A DNA stretch of 64,000 nucleotides from Spirosoma profusum (GTDB lineage: Bacteria; Bacteroidota; Bacteroidia; Cytophagales; Spirosomataceae): contig NZ_JACWZY010000003.1 in NCBI RefSeq assembly GCF_014699005.1, forward strand, positions 62,001 through 126,000, in the 5' to 3' direction. The position numbers were made by a program, and so were the translations under genes. The notes below the pieces were generated by a model, which was not told the origin of the DNA, ran no database searches, and saw only the letters and a program-made list of their open reading frames with translations. Below, one piece after another: positions 43,878-53,543 of this stretch (positions are counted from its first letter, which is position 1; the number at the start of each line of letters is the position of its first letter).

Positions 43878-46277
43878 TCACTTCACTCGCAAATCCACCT
43901 GAGCAGCATCGTCTTCGCCATTTGATACGCCGTTACCGGGAACGGAATCGGGGTCGGGAACGCTGGCAGCGGTGAGTTGGGCAGAACAAATGCCGTAACC
44001 GATAGCGGTTGCGCGAGCCCGGAACCGTAGACTGACACTGCTTCCCGCGGCAAGGCTACTGACGCCACTAATTACTGAACCACCTGATGCGCCAAAGTCA
44101 TCGCCGGGCACAAACGTCAGGACCGGAGGAATGGTAGCCGCTACGTTCAAACCTGTTGCCGACTGACCGCCCTGATTCGTGATGACCAACGTATACGTAA
44201 CGATGTCGTTCAGGTTTGGAGCCCGGTTATTAACGCTGATTTTTATGCTCACATCAGCCTTGTCGGGAATAGGGGCTGGTTGATTACCGATGACACCCGG
44301 CAAAGGCACCTGGTTAGGGTTGGGCGAAACAAATAAGGCGTCAACACCCTGCTTTGTCCGAAAATTCAACGTTGCTACGTCATCCTGACCATCGCCCGTT
44401 CCAGAATTAGGCTGACTGTCAGGGTCAAGGGTGCCTGACTGGGAAATTTCTGCTGCGTTGTAGTACGTACCTTCTACCGTTGGTCGGGCTACGAAGGAAA
44501 GAATCTGAGTGCTTCCTGTGTTAAGGTTAAGCGCAGCGCTGGTCAGTACGTTGTTGCTGAATGAAAAATCAGATGAAGAAATAAATTCCAGATAAGGTGG
44601 TAGTCGGTCACGAATTACTACGTTCTGCGCCTGAAGTGGGCCGTCATTGCGAGCAAACAGACTGATAGTAACGGGTGTATTTAGCGCTGGAGTTCGATGA
44701 GTGATCGCCATTGCCAGACTCACATCAGCTAGCTGCACATCGGGAACCGTGGTGATGTGAAACAAATTAGATGGCACAGCAGGTAGCGCAGGTGATGAAG
44801 CAACAACACGCACCCGGAAATGACCACTTTGCAGATTGCCCGGCAACGCAACCTGAATCGGGCTACTGGAACCACTCCCCAGAACGCTTACGAAACGACC
44901 CAATTCATCGAGAAGCTGGACCTGCCAATTATTTCCCCCATTGAACGTGCCAAGGGTATAAAATGATACGTTTAACGTAGCGCCGGGTGCTACGTTATTG
45001 GCTATATTGCCAGTGACGGCGAATTGAGTCGGCGTAATGGGTTGAGCGTTCTGGAAAAAAGAATTATCGAGACTGTTGTTCCAATTTCGGGCAAAAATTG
45101 ATAAACCCATATCGGCCGGTATCGAACCTGGATTGAGGTAATACTGCGGATGGGGCGACGGCCGTGTGGCGTTTCGGAAGTGAACGTCCACATTACCCGC
45201 GTTGCGATTTATAATGGCGTCATTATCAGGGCCTGCAAAAACGTTCAGACCGCCGGTGTTGATAACTTCGTTTTGTTTCGCAATAACTGAAGGACGCGTT
45301 GAGCTGCCATCGAATGATACGCGGGCTACCATCCACGGAATGTTACGTCCGCCAAAATCCTGCCGCGATTTTTGAATCACGTTTGTCAGGCGGGGTACGT
45401 AGTCGTTAACGCTGCTGGGACCACCCGGAAAATCGAATTCAGCTTCGCCCTGATTCCAGAGAATGACGCGTGCCCCCGATATAGATGCGTAATAACCCAG
45501 TATATTCTTCAGGTTCGTATACGGCTGGAGATTAGGCCAGTTTGCATTGCAGTTATATCGATTACATGTCGGAACGCCATCTGCTGTGCTCGACCAGTTT
45601 TCTACGGTTGAGCCGTCCCAGCCTGCTACGTAGAATGCTACCGGTACGTTATACCGATTGACGATGTAATCGCCCAACTCACCCCAGCCCCACGAACTTT
45701 CAGCCATCGGAAAGATTTTTCGCGTGGCTGTCAATGCTTTGAAATTTGGTAAAGGAAAAGGATCGCCTGACGAGAAAAGGGGTTGATTGCCGGGAGGATA
45801 GTAGTGATTGATGGAATCGATGGCGTTGACGCGATCGGTGTTGGTACCCAGGTCGTTATCGCCAATGCCCAGCCCACGTGCATTTGATTGCCCTGCTGTG
45901 ATAAAAACTTCGCCAATACCCACTGGCACGACAGTCGCTTGCGCCGTTACGTTGTTACCCACGCTAGTACGTATCGTGAGCACGTACCAGCCGCCCGCGC
46001 CCGTTACGTATCCCATAAATAGGTTATTGGTTGGGTTGTCCTGAACAACCTGCCAACCCGTTGCTACGCCCTGCCCGCCAGAAACCGGCGTTAGCTGCGC
46101 TTCAACACGGTCAACATTTCCAGTCAGCCGACCTGATACGTATAACCGGCCATTACCATCCAGCCCGCGCTGAACAACGAGCCGGGGCATTGGGTGTGAA
46201 ATCTGAAGCTGAGCGAGGGCCAGCATTGGAAAGCTGACCAATAACAAAACCCACTTTATATATGACGACATGAGCAA
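43878..46277 (-). CDS. Secreted sialate-O-acetylesterase-like SGNH protein with DUF11 repeats
   Basis: The 799-residue protein has a signal peptide (WVLLLVSFPMLALAQ), a beta domain, then an SGNH/acetylesterase domain (about residues 120-390) with the nucleophile block FITAGQSNARGLG, WGWGELGDYIVNRY, VILWNQGEAEFDFPGG and the later WMVARVSF. The C-terminal third has two DUF11/CARDB-like modules (ADVSLAMAITHRTPALNTPV and ADVSIKISVNNRAPNLNDIV) with the spacer PDSQPNSGTGDGQDD. It probably removes acetyl groups from surface or environmental glycans. It lacks a type IX sorting domain. Start at 46277 or the second ATG, 46271. Confidence 0.8.
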   Translation of the reverse strand: MLMSSYIKWVLLLVSFPMLALAQLQISHPMPRLVVQRGLDGNGRLYVSGRLTGNVDRVEAQLTPVSGGQGVATGWQVVQDNPTNNLFMGYVTGAGGWYVLTIRTSVGNNVTAQATVVPVGIGEVFITAGQSNARGLGIGDNDLGTNTDRVNAIDSINHYYPPGNQPLFSSGDPFPLPNFKALTATRKIFPMAESSWGWGELGDYIVNRYNVPVAFYVAGWDGSTVENWSSTADGVPTCNRYNCNANWPNLQPYTNLKNILGYYASISGARVILWNQGEAEFDFPGGPSSVNDYVPRLTNVIQKSRQDFGGRNIPWMVARVSFDGSSTRPSVIAKQNEVINTGGLNVFAGPDNDAIINRNAGNVDVHFRNATRPSPHPQYYLNPGSIPADMGLSIFARNWNNSLDNSFFQNAQPITPTQFAVTGNIANNVAPGATLNVSFYTLGTFNGGNNWQVQLLDELGRFVSVLGSGSSSPIQVALPGNLQSGHFRVRVVASSPALPAVPSNLFHITTVPDVQLADVSLAMAITHRTPALNTPVTISLFARNDGPLQAQNVVIRDRLPPYLEFISSSDFSFSNNVLTSAALNLNTGSTQILSFVARPTVEGTYYNAAEISQSGTLDPDSQPNSGTGDGQDDVATLNFRTKQGVDALFVSPNPNQVPLPGVIGNQPAPIPDKADVSIKISVNNRAPNLNDIVTYTLVITNQGGQSATGLNVAATIPPVLTFVPGDDFGASGGSVISGVSSLAAGSSVSLRFRARATAIGYGICSAQLTAASVPDPDSVPGNGVSNGEDDAAQVDLRVK

Positions 46278-46322
46278 TGAAGAATCTCATCGCGAAAATA
46301 ACAGGAAAGTTGGAGAGAACGT

Positions 46323-46382
46323 AACGCGGACATTTTGTCCACATTGTCACAGCAGATATCAGGCGGACAAGATGTCCGCGTT
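46323..46382. repeat. Inverted repeat with 18-base arms before uvrA's end
   Basis: AACGCGGACATTTTGTCC (46323-46340) and GGACAAGATGTCCGCGTT (46365-46382) match in 17 of 18 positions. It lies between the start of the acetylesterase-like gene and the uvrA stop and is a plausible uvrA terminator or dispersed palindrome. Confidence 0.7.
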
Positions 46383-46385
46383 AGG

Positions 46386-49283
46386 CTACACTTTTCCTTT
46401 TAGATACTCCGCTGTATAGTTGCCATCTGTCAGTTTCACCATTTCTTCGGGCGTACCTGTAAACGTTACGTATCCGCCCGTTTCGCCACCTTCGGGGCCG
46501 AGGTCGATGATGTGGTCGGCATTTTTGATGACTTCCATATTGTGTTCAATAATGATCACTGAATCACCCTGGTCAACCAGCGCGTTGATGGCGGACAATA
46601 ACTTTCGGATATCGTGGAAGTGAAGACCCGTGGTGGGTTCATCGAAAATAAACAACGTACCACCTTTATTTGGATTGCCTTTTCCCAGAAACGACGCCAG
46701 TTTTACCCGTTGCGCTTCGCCCCCCGACAACGTATTGGCCGATTGACCCATACCAATATAACCCAGACCAACATCTTGCAGGGGCTGTAATTTATCGGCC
46801 ATTTTGGGTTCAATCTTGCGGAAGAACGTAATGGCTTCATCGACCGTCATGTCCAGAATATCTGATACGTTCTTATCCTGTAACGTAACTTCCAGAATTT
46901 CCTGTTTGAAACGTTTGCCGTTACAGCCTTCACATTTGAGGTAAATGTCGGCCATGAACTGCATCTCAATTTTAACCTCGCCTTCACCCTGGCAAACCTC
47001 ACAGCGCCCTCCGTCGACGTTGAACGAAAAATGACTTGGTTTATAGCCACGCGCTTTGGCTACCTGCTGATCGGCCATGACCTGACGTAGATAATCGTAA
47101 GCTTTGATGTACGTAACCGGATTCGAGCGGCTCGATTTGCCAATCGGGTTCTGATCAATCATTTCGATGGCGGCAATGCGGCTAAGCGATCCATCCAGGC
47201 TGTCGTATTTACCCGATTCTTCTGATGATTCGCCCCTTTGACGCATCAGCGCCGGATACAGCACTTTCCGAATAAGTGTACTTTTCCCCGAACCAGATAC
47301 ACCGGTCACTACCGTCAACGTATTGAGCGGAAAACGCACGTCAACATTTTTCAGGTTGTTTTCGCGAGCGCCTGTCAGTTCAATGAAGTTTGTCGCTTTC
47401 CGGCGGAATGTTGGTACTGGAACCGTTTCCCGGCCCGTCAAAAAGTCAAGCGTGTGGGAGAGCATGGGGGTAAGGGCATGGGGCATAGGGTTTTCATCGC
47501 CCGCCACCCTTTGCCCGCTGCCCTCTGCAATTTCTTTCCACGTTCCCTGAAAAACGAGGTGACCACCCAGTGAACCAGCGTCGGGTCCGATGTCGATGAG
47601 CTGGTCGGCGGCTCGCATGACTTCCTCTTCGTGCTCTACAACGATGACCGTGTTGCCCATGTCACGTAGCGATTCGAGTACGCTCACCAGCCGTTTTGTA
47701 TCGCGCGGATGAAGGCCAATGCTGGGTTCGTCCAGAATATACATCGACCCAACCAGGGCTGATCCCAGCGACGTAGCGAGTTTGATACGTTGGTATTCTC
47801 CGCCCGAAAGCGTGTTCGTGAGCCGGTTAAGCGTCAGATAACCCAAACCAACGCGCTCCATATAATCCAGTCGGTTGCGGATTTCGATGAGGATTCGGTT
47901 CGCTACCTGCTGCTGCGATTCGGGTAGCGTCAGATCACGGAAGAACGTAGTGGCATGAGTAATCGGCATCAGCACCAGATCAGTGATGGATTTACCACCT
48001 ACTTTCACGTAGCTGGCGTCTTTGCGCAGGCGCGAACCCCGGCATTCAGGACAGGTAGTACGTCCCCGGTAGCGCGATAACATTACCCGATACTGAACTT
48101 TAAATGTCTGGCTTTCAACGAAATTAAAGAAGCCGTTCAGGCCGTCGAAATACGTATTGCCCGTCCAGAGTAATTCCTGCTCGGCAGGGGTTAAATCTTT
48201 GTAAGGTCGGTGAATCGGGAAGTCGAAGCGGATGCCGTTTTTCAGAAGTGGCCGCAGAAATTCCTCGCTCATTTTTTCGCTTCGCCAGGGCGCAATGGCT
48301 CCTTCAAAAACCGAAAGAGTTTTATCGGGAATGACTAAATCCGGGTCAATACCAATGATTTTCCCGAATCCGTCGCAACGTCGGCAGGCACCATAAGGGT
48401 TATTGAACGTAAAGAGGTTTACGCTCGGCTCTTCGAACGCAATACCGTCCAATTCAAATTTATCGGAGAAAACCCGCGATTCTTTTCCCAAGATGTCGAC
48501 CCGGCAAGTGCCTTCGCCTTCGTTGAACGCCGTTTGCACCGAATCCGAAAAACGGTACTGATTGTCTTCGTCTGGATTCCCGGCTTCGTCGTACAGAACC
48601 GTGCCCCGATCAACCAGGATTTCTAAGTCGTCAGTTGACAATTGCTGGGCGTTTGCTTCCAGTACGTCCTCAATCTGAAGGACTTCGCCGTTGGCTACGA
48701 TACGTGTATAGCCTTTCTGAAGCAGAATATTTAGCTCATAAGCTAGGGTACGGTCTTCACGGATACGTAGCGGAGCCATAATCATGATCCGCTGTCCCGC
48801 TTCAAAGCCGTACATGAAATTCACTACGTCGGTGACCGTATCTTTCCTGACTTCGTGACCCGAAATCGGCGAATACGTAACACCCACTCTACCAAAAAGC
48901 AGTTTCAGATAATCATAAATTTCGGTCGACGTTCCAACCGTTGAACGTGGATTTCGGGTCGATACTTTCTGTTCGATGGCAATGGCCGGGGATACACCTT
49001 TAATGTATTCAACTTCGGGCTTTTCCATACGTCCCAGAAACTGCCGGGCGTAGCTGCTCAGGCTTTCGACGTACATGCGCTGGCCTTCGGCAAACAACGT
49101 ATCGAAAGCCAGCGACGATTTGCCCGAACCCGACAACCCGGTCAGGACAACCAGTTGATTTCGAGGGATGGCTACGTCAATTCCTTTAAGATTATGTACT
49201 TTCGCCCCTTTAATGATGATAAACTTTTTGGGGTCGAGCTGGTCAATGGTATTCCGGTTATCGGTTTCCGGTAGCTGAGTCAT
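46386..49283 (-). CDS. uvrA: Excinuclease ABC subunit A
   Basis: The 965-residue protein is a complete UvrA: two ABC ATPase halves with Walker A GLSGSGKSSLAF (near residue 49) and GVSGSGKSTLIRK (near 650), zinc modules CRRCDGFG/CPECRGSR and CEVCQGEGEV/CEGCNGKRF, and signature motifs LSGGEYQRIKLA and LSGGEAQRVKLA. It recognises bulky DNA damage with UvrB. It is slightly longer than usual (about 940) because of roughly 20 extra residues (GSGQRVAGDENPMPHALTPM) in the link before TVPVP-type sequence, encoded by an imperfect palindrome at 47474-47523. uvrB and uvrC are elsewhere. Confidence 0.97.
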   Translation of the reverse strand: MTQLPETDNRNTIDQLDPKKFIIIKGAKVHNLKGIDVAIPRNQLVVLTGLSGSGKSSLAFDTLFAEGQRMYVESLSSYARQFLGRMEKPEVEYIKGVSPAIAIEQKVSTRNPRSTVGTSTEIYDYLKLLFGRVGVTYSPISGHEVRKDTVTDVVNFMYGFEAGQRIMIMAPLRIREDRTLAYELNILLQKGYTRIVANGEVLQIEDVLEANAQQLSTDDLEILVDRGTVLYDEAGNPDEDNQYRFSDSVQTAFNEGEGTCRVDILGKESRVFSDKFELDGIAFEEPSVNLFTFNNPYGACRRCDGFGKIIGIDPDLVIPDKTLSVFEGAIAPWRSEKMSEEFLRPLLKNGIRFDFPIHRPYKDLTPAEQELLWTGNTYFDGLNGFFNFVESQTFKVQYRVMLSRYRGRTTCPECRGSRLRKDASYVKVGGKSITDLVLMPITHATTFFRDLTLPESQQQVANRILIEIRNRLDYMERVGLGYLTLNRLTNTLSGGEYQRIKLATSLGSALVGSMYILDEPSIGLHPRDTKRLVSVLESLRDMGNTVIVVEHEEEVMRAADQLIDIGPDAGSLGGHLVFQGTWKEIAEGSGQRVAGDENPMPHALTPMLSHTLDFLTGRETVPVPTFRRKATNFIELTGARENNLKNVDVRFPLNTLTVVTGVSGSGKSTLIRKVLYPALMRQRGESSEESGKYDSLDGSLSRIAAIEMIDQNPIGKSSRSNPVTYIKAYDYLRQVMADQQVAKARGYKPSHFSFNVDGGRCEVCQGEGEVKIEMQFMADIYLKCEGCNGKRFKQEILEVTLQDKNVSDILDMTVDEAITFFRKIEPKMADKLQPLQDVGLGYIGMGQSANTLSGGEAQRVKLASFLGKGNPNKGGTLFIFDEPTTGLHFHDIRKLLSAINALVDQGDSVIIIEHNMEVIKNADHIIDLGPEGGETGGYVTFTGTPEEMVKLTDGNYTAEYLKGKV
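47474..47523. repeat. Imperfect palindrome inside the uvrA reading frame
   Basis: GGGCATGGGGCATAGGGT (47474-47491) pairs with ACCCTTTGCCCGCTGCCC (47506-47523), 15 of 18 positions. GGGCATAGGG-type words are typical of dispersed intergenic repeats in Bacteroidota rather than of uvrA. It adds about 20 residues in frame. Confidence 0.55.
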
Positions 49284-49424
49284 TCGGTATGAAATGAGGG
49301 TAAACTCTATCTAATTTTTAACGGTTTATTAGACAATATGGTTTCTCTGGATTGTGATTCTTATGGGCTACGCCGAAGCCTGACGCAACGGGACATTAAA
49401 GTTTTTCGTATTGGTATCAAGTAG

Positions 49425-50054
49425 ATGATTTTTGCAGTAGAAGATATTATTCGCCTGTGTGTAGCACTGGTGTTGGGTGGGCTAATCGGCGCCGAACGAG
49501 AATATCATGGCAAGGCCGCCGGTTTTCGCACCATGATTATGATTTGTGTTGGCTCAACGCTGTTTACCCTAATTTCCGGCCGTTTGGGCGGAGCCGAGGA
49601 CCGTGTAGCGGCCAATATCGTGAACGGCATTGGCTTTTTGGGCGCAGGTATCATTTTCAAAGAAGAAAATCGGGTGCGGGGCCTGACAACAGCTGCAACG
49701 ATTTGGGCTGTATCGGCGTTGGGTATGTGTATCGGCGGAGGTCAATACGATATTGCATTGATTGGTTTTGCGTTGATTATGGGATCGCTCTTTCTGCTGA
49801 CGGGTTTGTCGGAACGTATCGGTGAATTGAACCAGGCTCGCGACTATAAGATTGTTAGTACGTTCAGCGACAAACCGTATAATCACTACGAAAAAGTATT
49901 TAAAAAATACGGCTTATTACCTTCGCGAACACGGCAGCAACGTATTGGTAATGAAGTAGTTGGGTACTGGCGAGTGCGCGGGTCGGAAAAGAATCATGAA
50001 AAATGCATTAAACAACTGTTAAGCGACCCCGACATAAAAGAATTCACCTTTTGA
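49425..50054 (+). CDS. MgtC/SapB family membrane protein
   Basis: The 209-residue protein has the MgtC domain (residues 1-130) with GGLIGAEREYHGKAAGFRTM, ICVGSTLFTLISG, NGIGFLGAGIIFKEENRVRG and TTAATIWAVSALGMCIGGG over about four helices. A cytoplasmic ACT-like tail of about 70 residues follows, similar to the SapB branch. MgtC proteins affect magnesium homeostasis and, in pathogens, F-type ATPase activity and survival at low magnesium; here a housekeeping ion role is likely. It is divergent from uvrA. Confidence 0.9.
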   Translation: MIFAVEDIIRLCVALVLGGLIGAEREYHGKAAGFRTMIMICVGSTLFTLISGRLGGAEDRVAANIVNGIGFLGAGIIFKEENRVRGLTTAATIWAVSALGMCIGGGQYDIALIGFALIMGSLFLLTGLSERIGELNQARDYKIVSTFSDKPYNHYEKVFKKYGLLPSRTRQQRIGNEVVGYWRVRGSEKNHEKCIKQLLSDPDIKEFTF

Positions 50055-50094
50055 TTTCGTTAATTAGTAAATAAATTCCCCAGAATAGACTAAA

Positions 50095-50733
50095 ATGAAA
50101 CATATTCACAAATTACTGTTTATCACGGCTTTGTTGAGCAGTAGTATGGCTTTTGGACAGCTTACCGAAGACCCCGATGATCGGAAGGATCAAGGCCGTG
50201 ATCCACTTCGAACCCAAACTCCCGAAGGACGTCCGCTACCATTTGGACAACGGCTCCGGTTTGGGGGAGGTATCAGCAACATTCGTCTGGGAAACCCATT
50301 TAGTATAGGTGTTTCGCCAGTGGTGGCCTATCAGGCTACCGAACGCATGCTGATTGGGATTGGCGGTACGTATAATTACACGCGGTATAAAGCCGTAACT
50401 ACTACCGGAAACACAGTTCCCTATTTAACGTATAATCAATTTGGCGGACGTGGTTTCGTTATGTACGAATTTATTCCGTCTATTCTCCCCAACCTGTATC
50501 TGCACGGCGAACTGGAGAATACGACTATTCAGCAAATCGAAAATCAGAATAACGACCGGACAACCAGTTATGCGCTAACCGCTCCGCTCGTGGGTGTTAC
50601 GTATTCGCAACCTATTTCGCGTCGGTTTGGGGTAAATCTAACAGCTTTATACAACCTGAATTATAACGATAATTCAGGGATTGCCCGTCAGGTTTACGGT
50701 AGTCCGTTCGTGCTACGTATCTCGTTCTTTTAA
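50095..50733 (+). CDS. Small outer-membrane beta-barrel protein, unknown function
   Basis: The 212-residue protein has a signal peptide (KLLFITALLSSSMAFGQ), an acidic linker with RTQTPEGRPLPFGQRLR, and then alternating amphipathic strands (LRFGGGISNIRLGNPFSIGV, RMLIGIGGTYNYTRY, GFVMYEFIPSILPNLYLHGE) ending LRISFF with a terminal Phe, as in eight-stranded barrels. No specific family. It follows the mgtC-type gene by 40 bases, so a shared transcript is possible. A good terminator lies downstream. Confidence 0.7.
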   Translation: MKHIHKLLFITALLSSSMAFGQLTEDPDDRKDQGRDPLRTQTPEGRPLPFGQRLRFGGGISNIRLGNPFSIGVSPVVAYQATERMLIGIGGTYNYTRYKAVTTTGNTVPYLTYNQFGGRGFVMYEFIPSILPNLYLHGELENTTIQQIENQNNDRTTSYALTAPLVGVTYSQPISRRFGVNLTALYNLNYNDNSGIARQVYGSPFVLRISFF

Positions 50734-50771
50734 ACGTAGCACGGTTGATTGTCTGCGTTACGTTCCTAAAC

Positions 50772-50805
50772 AAAAAGGCGCTTCACCAGTTGAAGCGCCT
50801 TTTTC
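50772..50805. terminator. Terminator after the beta-barrel gene
   Basis: The stem AAGGCGCTTCA / TGAAGCGCCTT around a short CCAGT loop has A-runs and T-runs on both sides, giving a strong bidirectional rho-independent terminator. Confidence 0.85.
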
Positions 50806-50819
50806 TGTATGTCAGGTTT

Positions 50820-50865
50820 TACCACCCCAGCCCCCTTCTAAAACAGGAGGGGTTTGGGGGTGGTA
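50820..50865. repeat. CCACCCC-type palindrome
   Basis: TACCACCCCAGCCCCCTTC and GAGGGGTTTGGGGGTGGTA face each other around TAAAACAG, with minor mismatches. It sits directly behind the stop of the leftward SGNH gene. Words of this kind are dispersed in Cytophagales genomes. Confidence 0.65.
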
Positions 50866-50868
50866 AAC

Positions 50869-51897
50869 TTATTGAAGTTTCTCGATAATCAGGTCGGCGA
50901 TACGTTTCATGCCCGCATCGTTGGGGTGGGCTGCTACGTTGGGGTCTTTATATTCACTGGCAAAATACTGACTTTGCCCGACCATGCTACGTAGGTCAAC
51001 AAGCGGGTATCCCTTTGCATTCGTCACTTTCCGAATAATTGCGTCTGTATTTGGCCGGTCCCAGACAGTGGTAGTACAAATGATTTTAACCGGCTGCGAC
51101 GGGTTCAGGCTGGCCAGACGATCTAGCAGTTGACTGAAATTGGCTTCTAAATCACGAGAGCCATTTACCTGACCATCGTCGATATTTTCGCCAATACGAA
51201 CGATGATGAGATCGGGTTGAAATTCCTGAACTGGCTTATTAAACTGGTTAATAGTGTAGCCATCAGTACCGAAGCTCCGTTCAAAATCACCCCCTGTTTG
51301 AAGCTCAGTCTTAGCCTCAGGATTTAAAGTTTTTAAATGGGCTTCCAGCAAATGCACAAAATCTTTTTCGGGAGCCGAAGCCGCCATACCATTGAAAAGA
51401 TTCCAACCTACCTCTGGAGCCGGACCATGGGCCATAATACTATTGCCAATGACCATCATCCGCTGAAAAGAGGGTTTAAAGTTCCCTCGGATCGTTGGCG
51501 ACACCTGTTGATTGAGACGGGTACGGGCTAATATATCGGTTGAGTTAAGGATAGATGTAGTCTGATTTCCAGTTATCCAGCTTTGCCCGTTATTCGTTGA
51601 ATATTCTACAATAGCTCCAGTCGGTAAGGACGCTGCTGTTACGTTAACCTTATTTCCGTAGGGTACTACGCCATTTTGCGGGCTGAACGAAGGGGTTGGT
51701 AAACCTTGTGGCTGTGGAGGAGGAATCGTTCCTTTGGGTAAACGTTTTATCGTTATCAATACGCAACCGGGTGCACAGCCAGGAGGTATGGTTTGGGCAG
51801 ATATAAAGGATTGTAGTCCAACAGTGAGGAGCCCGATAAGGGCATACCGCACAGATAGACGATGAAGCCTTAAGATGTAAAAGAGTTCGTTCACCAC
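50869..51897 (-). CDS. Secreted SGNH/GDSL hydrolase-like protein, paralogue 1
   Basis: The 342-residue protein has a signal peptide (ALIGLLTVGLQSFISAQ), a chitobiase C-terminal-like beta domain (about 70-145, VEYSTNNGQSWITGNQTT), then an SGNH fold (about 148-342): block I VIGNSIMAHG with Ser, the segment NGMAASAPEKDFVHLLEAHL, TGGDFERSFGTDGY, IIVRIGENIDDG (Asn block) and the His/Asp block AHPNDAGMKRIADLI. Members are esterases or acetyltransferases acting on carbohydrates. The next gene on the same strand is a clear paralogue. Both lie beside an MBOAT/AlgJ cluster that reads the other way. Confidence 0.8.
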   Translation of the reverse strand: MVNELFYILRLHRLSVRYALIGLLTVGLQSFISAQTIPPGCAPGCVLITIKRLPKGTIPPPQPQGLPTPSFSPQNGVVPYGNKVNVTAASLPTGAIVEYSTNNGQSWITGNQTTSILNSTDILARTRLNQQVSPTIRGNFKPSFQRMMVIGNSIMAHGPAPEVGWNLFNGMAASAPEKDFVHLLEAHLKTLNPEAKTELQTGGDFERSFGTDGYTINQFNKPVQEFQPDLIIVRIGENIDDGQVNGSRDLEANFSQLLDRLASLNPSQPVKIICTTTVWDRPNTDAIIRKVTNAKGYPLVDLRSMVGQSQYFASEYKDPNVAAHPNDAGMKRIADLIIEKLQ

Positions 51898-52136
51898 AAC
51901 AGATTGTATGATCAGCTAAAATAGCCCTCCAAAATTGTGCCAAGAATCTGGTAACAAATAGGTAACGGCCAGCCTTATCTTATGACGTTGGAAAACCTGA
52001 TAGGGCACATGTATTAACAAGAAAAAATTAATTCATGTAGCATATTTTGTAAATATCAGGTAGTCAAAGGTTTAGGGATTTTCTATAAAGATGAATAGTT
52101 GGAGAAAATAAAAGAGCTACGAAATATAATCTGTAA

Positions 52137-53300
52137 TTAAGGACATCCTGATTCAGCTAAGCCCTGAATTTTCGACCAGATCATGTTCGCAATGACCTGC
52201 ATTCCGGCGTCATTTGGGTGCTCGGCCACGCCTTTGTCTTTGTATTGAGTGGCAAAATATTGGGTTTGCCCCACAATACAATCCAGATCAACGAGTGAGT
52301 ATCCCTTTTCGGTTACAACTTTCCGAACTATAGGATCAGACCGATTTTGCCACCACACACTCGTTGTGCAAACAATCCGAACGGGTTGTCCATAATTCAA
52401 CAGATCCAGCAATTCACGATAATACTTATCAAAATTCCGACTTAATACTTCGGCCTGATCGACGTTTTCACCAATTCTGAGAACAATCAGGTCGGGTTTA
52501 AACTGCTGTAGCGTTTGCGATAATTCCTGAGAGCTGTAACCGGATGTTGAATAGTAGCGTTCAAAATCACCACCCGATTGAAGCAGGTACGTCATAGCTG
52601 GGTTAAGCGCCTGCAAACGAGCCGCCAGCAGATGCACAAAGTCTTTTTCGGGAGCCGAAGCCGCCATTCCGTTGGTATTTAACCAGCCACGCGTCGGATC
52701 GGGCTTATGCATCATGGTGCTGTTGCCGATAATCAACATCCGCTCATAAAAAACACTGAACTGAGCCGAACTAACCGGCGATACTTTCTTTCCGGAACGT
52801 AAGCGCGCGAAGATTTTTGCGCCTTTGGTAAGATTTAGCTGCTGCCCCGTGATCCACGTAGTACCATTATCGACGGTATACTCGATCATAGCGCCCGTCG
52901 GAACAACATTGGCCGACATACGAACCGCTACGTTCATGTGGAAATTGCCGCCGTTGGGCGAAAAAACAGGAGCCGGTACGTTAAGGGTATCCAGGGTAGG
53001 GTTCTGCGTATTCGGATTCGTTGTCGTTGAGCCTGGCGTTGTCGTCGTGTTGGTTCCAGGCGACGTAGTGGTATTGCTACCGGGCGATGACGTAGTGTTT
53101 CCGGGCGACGTAGTAGTGGTGCCAGGGTCGGTAGAGCAGGGGCAAGGGTTTGTTGAACTGGATGGTTTGGTAACGGTCGGGCCGATTTCGGCGGTATAAT
53201 TTTTAGCACAGCCAATTGCAAACAGAATAACGGCTACAAGGCAGCCGAATAAGCTGAGTACGCCAAAAAACGGGTGTAAACGTTTCTGCCAATTGAACAT
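52137..53300 (-). CDS. SGNH/GDSL hydrolase-like lipoprotein, paralogue 2
   Basis: The start is ATG 53300 (MFNWQKRLHPFFGVLSLFGC), chosen because it opens the lipoprotein signal that ends VILFAIGCAK; a further ATG at 53342 adds 14 residues. A Pro-Gly-Thr-Ser linker of about 60 residues (repeated TTTSPGxxT) puts the catalytic part away from the membrane. The same beta domain (EYTVDNGTTWITGQ) and SGNH domain as its neighbour follow: IGNSTMMHKP, NGMAASAPEKDFVHLLAARL, SGGDFERYYSTSGY, VLRIGENVDQ and EHPNDAGMQVIANMI. A duplicated pair with different anchoring, one soluble and one lipidated, is the main oddity. Confidence 0.8.
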   Translation of the reverse strand: MFNWQKRLHPFFGVLSLFGCLVAVILFAIGCAKNYTAEIGPTVTKPSSSTNPCPCSTDPGTTTTSPGNTTSSPGSNTTTSPGTNTTTTPGSTTTNPNTQNPTLDTLNVPAPVFSPNGGNFHMNVAVRMSANVVPTGAMIEYTVDNGTTWITGQQLNLTKGAKIFARLRSGKKVSPVSSAQFSVFYERMLIIGNSTMMHKPDPTRGWLNTNGMAASAPEKDFVHLLAARLQALNPAMTYLLQSGGDFERYYSTSGYSSQELSQTLQQFKPDLIVLRIGENVDQAEVLSRNFDKYYRELLDLLNYGQPVRIVCTTSVWWQNRSDPIVRKVVTEKGYSLVDLDCIVGQTQYFATQYKDKGVAEHPNDAGMQVIANMIWSKIQGLAESGCP

Positions 53301-53543
53301 TCCTACGTGAGTATTAGTCGACCATCTTGTGAAAGTAAGCAAAAATACGTCAAATTGACGTTCCAGGGCATTTTTCTAGCTAATGTTTACGTATAATCAA
53401 TGAGTTAAAGTTAGCCTGCGGTCCTTACCGGTTAGTAAGACTTTGCCCGTTTGGGCGAACGTAGCTACCTCCTAATACGAGTGAATGGGGTTCTATGTGG
53501 CACAAAACACGTATTTTTGTCATCATCTTTTCACCAAAGCCCT

